Assembly (NCBI GenBank): GCA_002309305.1
Contig: DBWR01000021.1
Span: 26,916 to 90,915, forward strand
Length of the DNA: 64,000 nucleotides
Reading direction: 5' to 3'
Source: Treponema sp. UBA1233
GTDB taxonomy: Bacteria; Spirochaetota; Spirochaetia; Treponematales; Treponemataceae
In this document: positions 59,181 to 64,000 of the stretch, piece by piece
How the letters are laid out: the number at the start of each line of letters is the position of its first letter
How positions within the stretch are numbered: position 1 is the stretch's first letter
The notes under the pieces: generated by a model
Seen by the model: the letters and a program-made list of their open reading frames with translations, nothing else
What the model was told of the DNA's origin: nothing
Databases searched by the model: none
Program-made: the position numbers and the translations under genes

Positions 59181-59732
59181 TTATTCGCCGTCAATCGTAA
59201 CACCGTGCCTCTTCTGCTGGTATTTTTTGAGCATGGCGACACCGTTGCGCTTGTCGTTGTAAACAAATCCACCATTCCAATATTCAAGGGCGGCAAACAG
59301 AGCGTTTCCACCATCCTGTTCATCGGACTGTTTGGTGCGGAACGTTACATAATTTGTAAGTTCCTCAAAGTTTGAATTATGAAGACAATCCAGCCTCTTG
59401 CGGTTGAATTCATTCCACTTTTCCAGATCCTTAAAGCCTTCGCCTTCGTCTTCTACGATGATGTGTGCATGGTTCGGACTGAAAGAGTACCATACGTGTA
59501 CTTTTTTATTTATATCACAATGGTTTCCATGTTTTACTGCATTTTTGATGATTTCAGAAATCTGCTGTTCAAGAAGGTTAATCTCCTTGATTTCCAATGG
59601 AGCCGACTGAACGATGAGCAGGGTGAAATAACGAATCTGACGGAAATCTGACGGGAATTCCTTGTAAAGCATGTTTGCCTTGTCAAATAGCGGATCGTTG
59701 CTGTCCGCACGGAGTTCTTTGATTAAATCCAT
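59181..59732 (-). CDS. RsbW-like serine kinase / anti-sigma or anti-anti-sigma partner
   Basis: 183 residues, a HATPase (GHKL) domain. N box EQQISEIIKNAVKHGNH, G1 box HIIVEDEGEGFKD, and a GGNALFAALEYW segment. The N-terminal ~45 residues precede the fold. In partner-switching modules such a kinase phosphorylates the STAS antagonist and holds a sigma factor or other target. Target unknown here; no sigma gene is adjacent. Encoded 13 nt after the STAS gene. Confidence 0.85.
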   Translation of the reverse strand: MDLIKELRADSNDPLFDKANMLYKEFPSDFRQIRYFTLLIVQSAPLEIKEINLLEQQISEIIKNAVKHGNHCDINKKVHVWYSFSPNHAHIIVEDEGEGFKDLEKWNEFNRKRLDCLHNSNFEELTNYVTFRTKQSDEQDGGNALFAALEYWNGGFVYNDKRNGVAMLKKYQQKRHGVTIDGE

Positions 59733-59745
59733 CTGTCAAATCTCC

Positions 59746-60084
59746 TTATTCATTAATCATCAACAGGGCTTCTTCAACAGAATTTGCAATAGGAAAGTAC
59801 CCCATGAGTTTTGTAAGTTCGATAACCTTCTTTACAGAGCCGTGAATATTGGAAATGTAAAGCTTGAGGTTCATCTTCTTGATGGTTGAGCAAATATAGA
59901 TCAATGCACCAATTCCAGAAGAGTCAATGTAGTCAACCTGCTCAAGATTGATGACAAATGATTTAACATTCTTTTCGAGCATCTTCATGACTAACTCTTT
60001 CAGCTTGTAGGAATTGTACAAGTCCATTTCGCCATTTACGTCAATGATGTAAACCTCACCATTTTTGCGTATTTTCAGTTCCAT
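59746..60084 (-). CDS. STAS-domain anti-sigma factor antagonist, RsbV-like
   Basis: 112 residues. KNGEVYIIDVNGEMDLYNSY is the first strand-helix unit; the phosphorylation motif is QVDYIDSSGIGALI with Ser56 as the likely acceptor. Length is normal. It lies between the phosphatase and kinase genes in a tight minus-strand operon, so the three proteins are expected to act together. Confidence 0.92.
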   Translation of the reverse strand: MELKIRKNGEVYIIDVNGEMDLYNSYKLKELVMKMLEKNVKSFVINLEQVDYIDSSGIGALIYICSTIKKMNLKLYISNIHGSVKKVIELTKLMGYFPIANSVEEALLMINE

Positions 60085-60114
60085 AAGTTTTCTCCTTATT
60101 GCTTATTGCACATT

Positions 60115-61818
60115 TTACTGTATTTTTATTATCAGCAGAGACTGGTCATCATGCTGTTCTGCAGTACCGCTGAAGTTTTTTATGTCAGCCTTTACAAGGT
60201 TGGCAATTTCTTTACCCGGCTTTGAATGATTTGTTTTAATCACTCCCAGCAGGGTATCCGAAGTATACTGCTGTCCATTGGAATTGACTGCTTCCACAAC
60301 ACCGTCAGTATACATAACTATTATATCACCACTTTTAACATTTTGCACGAATTCTTTGTATTCTGTTGATTTTTCTACTCCAAGAGGGTCAGAAGTCTGT
60401 GAAATCTGCGTAAATTCCGAGGTAGAAGAGTCAAAATACCAGATTGGCACAATGCCGCCAGTGGAAAATTCCATGGTTTTATTAATAGGATTGTAGTTTA
60501 TAAGTGAAACTGAGCCGAAGTGATCTGTGCTGAATGATTCTCCTGTAAGGCCCTTGTTGACCCATGTAAGAATCTTGCCGGCAGACTGTGTGGTGTTTAC
60601 GACCAGACGGAGCATTGCACGAATCATCGTCATGACCGACATGCTGTTTACACCCTTTCCGGCTATGTCTCCCATTATGAAGGAAACGCGGTCCTTGCGG
60701 GAAGGAATGATGTCGTAGTAGTCTCCGCATACACCGTCGGCCTGGTTCCAGACGGCACCCAGCTGAAGTCCCTTGACTGCAGGGAGTTTCTCGGGTTTCA
60801 TCTTGTTCTGGATGCGGCTTGCAATTTCCGCTTCCTTGTTCAATTCGCTCTTTTCGATTATGTCTTTAACTGAAATTACGTTCTGGATTGTGGCAGCAGC
60901 AAAGTCCGTAAGGGTAACTGCTGTCTTGAGGTCGTTCTGAGTAAGCTTTTCAGAGCCGTTCTTGCGTGCAAAGGCTGTAACACCGATTACTGTTCCCTGG
61001 GTCTTCATCGGGACTATGATGTAGCTGCCGCATTCAAGGAATTCTTCCGGTCCGTTTTGATAGATGCGGCTGTCGAATTCCGGTTTTTCTATGAGTTCCG
61101 GTCGGCCGGATTTGGCTATTTCGCCAAAGATATTGTCCTGCAGCGGGAAGGTCGCAAACTTGAAGCTTGTTGAAACGCGTACCGGCTTGTGGGGCAGGTC
61201 TGACGGCAGCTTGTATGGGGGAGGGAAGTCTCCTTCGAATGCCTTGACGGAAACGATGTCTTCAAAGTCGTCTACCATGAGGATGGCAGCACCGTCAGCA
61301 TTGATCTGCTCCCTGATTGTATGGTTGATGTATTCAAGGAAGCTGTTGTATCCCTTGTCTGAACCGAATGCCTGGGATGCCTTGGCCATAAAGTCGCGGT
61401 TGATGTCCATAAGGGAGAATTCCTCTTCGCTGAGTTCATTCGCCTTATCCTCGCTCTTTTGCTTTTGACCCTGCTCACGGGCCTTGAGGGCGGCTTCGTT
61501 GTATGATTTTGGCACCAGCTTGTCGATTTTCTTGGGTTCAAACATTGCAAGCATGGCACCGTATGGTACCAGAATGAACGTAATGACAAAAATACTCAGA
61601 CAGAAGAACATGAATGAGCCGTTTGTCATTTTTCCGGTAAGGGATGCGATGGCACAGATTACGCTGGAAACGATAATGATGACGTTAGAGGCAATGGTAA
61701 TGAAACTGACCCTTGCCGTACTGCGCTTCCTTGCAATTAGCAATAGAACGAGCAAAACAAGAGAAAGGGCCGCGATGGCGAAAAGAGGTATGTAAACGTA
61801 TGCATTATCAAATGTCAA
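60115..61818 (-). CDS. Membrane PP2C-type phosphatase with GAF domain, RsbU-like
   Basis: 567 residues from a TTG at 61818 behind GGGAG (an ATG nearby is out of frame). Two N-terminal TM segments (IPLFAIAALSLVLLVLLLIA; FMFFCLSIFVITFILVPYG), a charged linker, a GAF domain (~150-320; SYIIVPMKTQGTVIGVTAFA), then a PP2C/SpoIIE domain with QLGAVWNQADGVCGDYYDII, MGDIAGKGVNSMS and VMYTDGVVEA, all with the metal Asp residues. It should dephosphorylate the STAS antagonist in answer to a membrane or ligand signal. Confidence 0.9.
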   Translation of the reverse strand: MTFDNAYVYIPLFAIAALSLVLLVLLLIARKRSTARVSFITIASNVIIIVSSVICAIASLTGKMTNGSFMFFCLSIFVITFILVPYGAMLAMFEPKKIDKLVPKSYNEAALKAREQGQKQKSEDKANELSEEEFSLMDINRDFMAKASQAFGSDKGYNSFLEYINHTIREQINADGAAILMVDDFEDIVSVKAFEGDFPPPYKLPSDLPHKPVRVSTSFKFATFPLQDNIFGEIAKSGRPELIEKPEFDSRIYQNGPEEFLECGSYIIVPMKTQGTVIGVTAFARKNGSEKLTQNDLKTAVTLTDFAAATIQNVISVKDIIEKSELNKEAEIASRIQNKMKPEKLPAVKGLQLGAVWNQADGVCGDYYDIIPSRKDRVSFIMGDIAGKGVNSMSVMTMIRAMLRLVVNTTQSAGKILTWVNKGLTGESFSTDHFGSVSLINYNPINKTMEFSTGGIVPIWYFDSSTSEFTQISQTSDPLGVEKSTEYKEFVQNVKSGDIIVMYTDGVVEAVNSNGQQYTSDTLLGVIKTNHSKPGKEIANLVKADIKNFSGTAEQHDDQSLLIIKIQ

Positions 61819-62051
61819 AATACTACTCCCTATACCCGTCCATGATAAAAAAACCAGAACCGTTCCAATATTTTACCATCGAAAAGGTGTACCGTCAAGT
61901 TTTTTGTAGGACCTCATGCCTTAAAAAAGATGAAAATCCTACACCCTTCGATTATCGGCAAATTTTGCAAAAAAAATAGCGTAAATCTCTAATAACTCGC
62001 ATAGTATAAGAGCTCAAGAGATTGGTATCAACACTGAGAAATCAGAAACTT

Positions 62052-63281
62052 TTACTTGAAAACAATACGGACAAACTTCTTTTTGCCGGATTTGAGAACC
62101 AGCTCACCGTCCTTGTCAAGATCGTCTTTGGTAACGGTCTTTTTTACGTCGGTAACAGCCTTTCCGTTTATGGAAGCTCCCCCCTGTTCAATCAGGCGGC
62201 GTATGTCACTTTTTGTGCCCCCAAGCTTTGCGCCGAAGAATACGTCTATGACACCGGTTCCGGCCTCTACAGTTGAAAGCGGCATTTCCACAGTAGGCAT
62301 GTTGTTCTTGTCGCCCTGACCGCTGAATGCTGCCTTTGCTCCGTCTACTGCCTTGTCTGCCTCTTCCTTGCCGTGAAGGTCCTTAACCACCTCGTATGCA
62401 AGGGTTTTCTGTGCGATGCGTGTCTCCGGTGCGGCCTGCTGCTGGCGGTAAATATCCTCAATCTGTTCCCTTGGCAGGAATGTGAACACCTTGAGGTATT
62501 CAAGTACCTTGGAGTCGTCCGTGTTGAACAGATACTGGTAGATCTGGTATGGAGAAGTCTTTTCCTTGTTGAGCCAGAGTGCGTTTCCTTCGCTCTTTCC
62601 GAATTTCTTGCCGGTTGAGTCCAGGATTAGCGGCATGGTGAATCCGTATGCCTCTTTGTCCATAATCTTGCGGATGAGGTCGATTCCCGTAGTGATGTTG
62701 CCCCACTGGTCGCTGCCTTCAACCTGCATGATGCAGTTCTTGTTCTGGTAGAGGTAGAGGAAGTCGTATCCCTGCAGGAGCATGTATGAGAATTCCGCGT
62801 ATGTGATGCCTGTTTCAAGTCGGCGGCGGATTATGTCCTTGTCGAGCATGTAGTTGACGTTGATGTATTTTCCGATGTCACGGAGGGTGTTCAAAAAGCT
62901 CTTTCCGCTCCACCAGTCATAGTTGTCCACAAGTTCTGCGGCTGGGACAATGTCCTTTATCTGGTTGCGTATGCCCACGATATTGCTGTTGATGAGGTCT
63001 TCTGAGATGATTTCCCTTTCTGCTGTAGGGCGAGGATCCCCAATGCGACCTGTAGCGCCACCGCAAAGAAGGATAGGGTGGTGTCCCGCAATGGAAAGCC
63101 GTTTTGCAAGGCAGAGTGAGGAATAATGTCCAAGGTGAAGGCTGTCGGCTGTAGGGTCGGTTCCCCAGTAAAACGTAAAGGGTTTGCCGTCCAAAAGTTC
63201 CTGGAGCTTGGATTCTTCTCCAACAACATCCTTAATAAGTCCGCGCCATTTCAAATCTTCATATAAACTCATGCCCGCCAT
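62052..63281 (-). CDS. tyrS: Tyrosyl-tRNA synthetase
   Basis: 409 residues. Class I catalytic core with HLGH at ~49-52 (TADSLHLGHYSSL), QVEGSDQWGNITTG and the KFGKSEG loop near 237; a C-terminal S4 RNA-binding domain (GTKSDIRRLIEQGGASINGK). Two starts are possible: ATG at 63281, with AAGGAG 12 nt upstream, or ATG at 63272 (MSLYEDLKWRG), which fits the usual family N-terminus and lies 9 nt after a TATAAG box. The longer form is given. The 61819-62051 gap downstream shows nothing clear. Confidence 0.94.
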   Translation of the reverse strand: MAGMSLYEDLKWRGLIKDVVGEESKLQELLDGKPFTFYWGTDPTADSLHLGHYSSLCLAKRLSIAGHHPILLCGGATGRIGDPRPTAEREIISEDLINSNIVGIRNQIKDIVPAAELVDNYDWWSGKSFLNTLRDIGKYINVNYMLDKDIIRRRLETGITYAEFSYMLLQGYDFLYLYQNKNCIMQVEGSDQWGNITTGIDLIRKIMDKEAYGFTMPLILDSTGKKFGKSEGNALWLNKEKTSPYQIYQYLFNTDDSKVLEYLKVFTFLPREQIEDIYRQQQAAPETRIAQKTLAYEVVKDLHGKEEADKAVDGAKAAFSGQGDKNNMPTVEMPLSTVEAGTGVIDVFFGAKLGGTKSDIRRLIEQGGASINGKAVTDVKKTVTKDDLDKDGELVLKSGKKKFVRIVFK

Positions 63282-63324
63282 CTTATATCAAAACTCCTTT
63301 TTCTTCAATAGGAAGGGTAATTTA

Positions 63325-63362
63325 ATTCATAATGCATAATTCATAATGCATAATTAAGAATT
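63325..63362. repeat. Heptamer-type AT repeat
   Basis: ATTCATAATGCATAATTCAT-type units (reverse orientation of the GAATTAT family), about five, upstream of tyrS. Confidence 0.75.
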
Positions 63363-63419
63363 GATAGTTGCTTGTTTAAGAAAGAAAAATTGTGGTCTAT
63401 TAAGGAAAAATGCAGAATT

Positions 63420-63616
63420 TAAGAAGTTCAGCCATATTGATGTTTGGCTTCTTAATTTTGCAAAAACTAAAATGTGCGGAATCGGGGGCTGGCACACAAC
63501 AACATCTGCACAAGCAAAGCGCGGAAGCCGTTGTTGTGGGACAGATCCCCGATGGGAGCACATTTTCTATTTGAATTAAGAGAATATATATTTATTTAGT
63601 ATGGCTGAACTTCTTA
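63420..63616 (-). repeat. 197-nt nested-palindrome element, copy B
   Basis: Bounded by the perfect 17-bp inverted repeat TAAGAAGTTCAGCCATA / TATGGCTGAACTTCTTA. Inside, read on the minus strand: AAAATGTGC / GCACATTTT, ATCGGGG / CCCCGAT, CACAACAAC / GTTGTTGTG (perfect), and UUUGC / GCAGA around a small loop. The ~90-nt core matches copy A at 21972-22068 at most positions; the two outermost arms share no sequence with A but remain fully paired. It lies between tyrS and mgtE; no gene was seen in the rest of 63282-63634. Confidence 0.75.
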
Positions 63617-63634
63617 TGTTGTGAGTTTTTTTGC

Positions 63635-63663
63635 TTGACACCACTTGTTGGATTTTTTATAAT
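63635..63663 (+). promoter_or_regulatory. Consensus promoter of the mgtE leader
   Basis: TTGACA (63635-63640), exactly 17 nt, TATAAT (63658-63663). It is the only full consensus promoter seen in the window. Confidence 0.9.
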
Positions 63664-63695
63664 GTGGCAACTTTCAATTCTTAAAGGAGGACGCT

Positions 63696-63782
63696 ATGGG
63701 CGATGGCAGTAGTGACGGGTCGTATCCGGGTAACATGACATTTTGCGGCAGGCTTCTCCTTGATCTTTCTTTTCAATCCTGA
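63696..63782 (+). CDS. 28-codon leader peptide upstream of mgtE
   Basis: ATG with a strong AAAGGAGG 5-6 nt upstream, ending at TGA 63780-63782. The peptide opens MGDGSSDGSYPGN and ends LLLDLSFQS. Its 3' half forms the left arm of a hairpin (GGCAGGCT 63747-63754 with AGCCTGTC 63802-63809, and TTTCTTT with AAAGAAA inside), so a translating ribosome would open that hairpin. It looks like a regulatory uORF for mgtE rather than a functional protein. No M-box riboswitch was recognised. Confidence 0.55.
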   Translation: MGDGSSDGSYPGNMTFCGRLLLDLSFQS

Positions 63783-63809
63783 ACCAAAGAAATCAGAAAA
63801 CAGCCTGTC
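63747..63809 (+). promoter_or_regulatory. Leader hairpin overlapping the uORF end, before mgtE
   Basis: An outer 8-bp stem (one G.U), an inner 4-bp stem and a 7-bp TTTCTTT/AAAGAAA stem, spanning the uORF stop. There is no long U tract, so control might be by RNA folding or Rho rather than intrinsic termination. Confidence 0.45.
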
Positions 63810-63851
63810 AATTTAGGGAGCATCCCGTAAAAAACATTTGGAAGGCGAATT

Positions 63852-64000
63852 ATGACTGAATTAAGCGTTACAGTAGAAAGTGCAGTTCAGAAACTTTTGG
63901 AAGAAAGGAAATTTTCAACAATCAAGGACATTTTGATGACCATGCCCGCATCCGATATCGTCGGTTTGTTTGAGCGCATGGACGAAAAGCAGATTCCGGT
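63852..64000 (+). CDS. mgtE: MgtE-family magnesium transporter (5' end only)
   Basis: Only the first 49 codons are in the window. VESAVQKLLEERKFSTIKDI followed by MTMPASDIVGLFERMDEKQ is the start of the MgtE N-terminal helical domain (superhelix of short repeats with ..D...l...). MgtE is a Mg2+-gated channel in the inner membrane. GGAAGG lies before the ATG. The gene is preceded by a consensus promoter, a uORF and a hairpin, pointing to leader-based control. Confidence 0.8.
   Translation, partial: MTELSVTVESAVQKLLEERKFSTIKDILMTMPASDIVGLFERMDEKQIP

Noticed and set aside
63354..63579. Short ORFs of ~70 residues on both strands
   Set aside because: They run through the palindromic element; the coding look comes from its GC-richer core.

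Overview
The window reads as chromosome from a spirochaete of the genus Treponema, probably a saccharolytic gut or rumen type rather than a pathogen. Pointers seen in the sequence are a class I lysyl-tRNA synthetase, an RfuABCD/BMP-type ABC importer behind a MarR regulator, an RsbU/RsbV/RsbW-like module, a predicted secreted DUF2259 protein, an acidic-repeat protein ending in a SPOR domain (like T. pallidum Arp), spirochaetal lipoboxes, and an ssrA gene without encoded CCA. An arginine route (argJ-argB-argD) is present, unlike in T. pallidum. The genus call is inference from gene content.

Layout. 0-11.6 kb: envelope and housekeeping genes (dolichol-kinase-like protein, DUF2259 protein, lamin-tail lipoprotein, rny), the argJBD operon, galE with a secreted partner. 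11.7-18.4 kb: an overlapping operon of membrane adenylate/guanylate cyclase, FecR/FnIII-like protein, outer-membrane-like protein, then a PC4/YdbC-like protein. 18.4-21.9 kb: minus-strand secreted proteins, a SanA-like protein and lysK. 21.9-27.5 kb: an AT-richer accessory island with a 195-nt nested-palindrome element, six related junction repeats that resemble integron recombination sites, one-gene 'cassettes' (SH3b, YARHG, lipoprotein, secreted proteins) and two toxin-antitoxin loci whose toxins survive only as C-terminal stubs; it ends in a 111-bp direct repeat copying the promoter and first codons of the next operon. 27.5-33 kb: tripartite RND efflux system. 33-37.9 kb: BMP/Rfu-type importer and marR. 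37.9-43.4 kb: membrane protein, ndk, a candidate structured ncRNA, an HD-GYP-like protein, glyQS and a degenerate aldo/keto reductase. 43.5-46.1 kb: small accessory genes including a third antitoxin with a toxin stub. 46.1-49 kb: ruvA-ruvB-queA. 49-55.4 kb: one minus-strand operon joining nucleotide-sugar genes to a three-subunit molybdenum hydroxylase. 55.4-59.2 kb: secreted protein, acidic-repeat SPOR protein, tmRNA. 59.2-63.3 kb: partner-switching module and tyrS. 63.3-64 kb: a second copy of the nested-palindrome element and the start of mgtE behind a consensus promoter and a leader ORF.

How it fits together. The conserved backbone is dense and operonic with many 1-35 nt gene overlaps. 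Several backbone genes (lysK, the RND adaptor gene, the 37.9-kb membrane gene, ndk, the 45.5-kb secreted gene, ruvA) have a -10 box 6-8 nt before the ATG and no ribosome-binding site, which suggests leaderless mRNAs. The points most worth following up are the two nested-palindrome elements whose arms differ in sequence yet stay complementary, the cassette-like island with beheaded toxins, the sigma-28-like promoter/terminator pair around a structured RNA at 39.55 kb, and the mgtE leader peptide. No integrase, transposase, prophage, CRISPR array, rRNA or tRNA gene was seen. No database or folding program was used; all pairings and family names come from reading.
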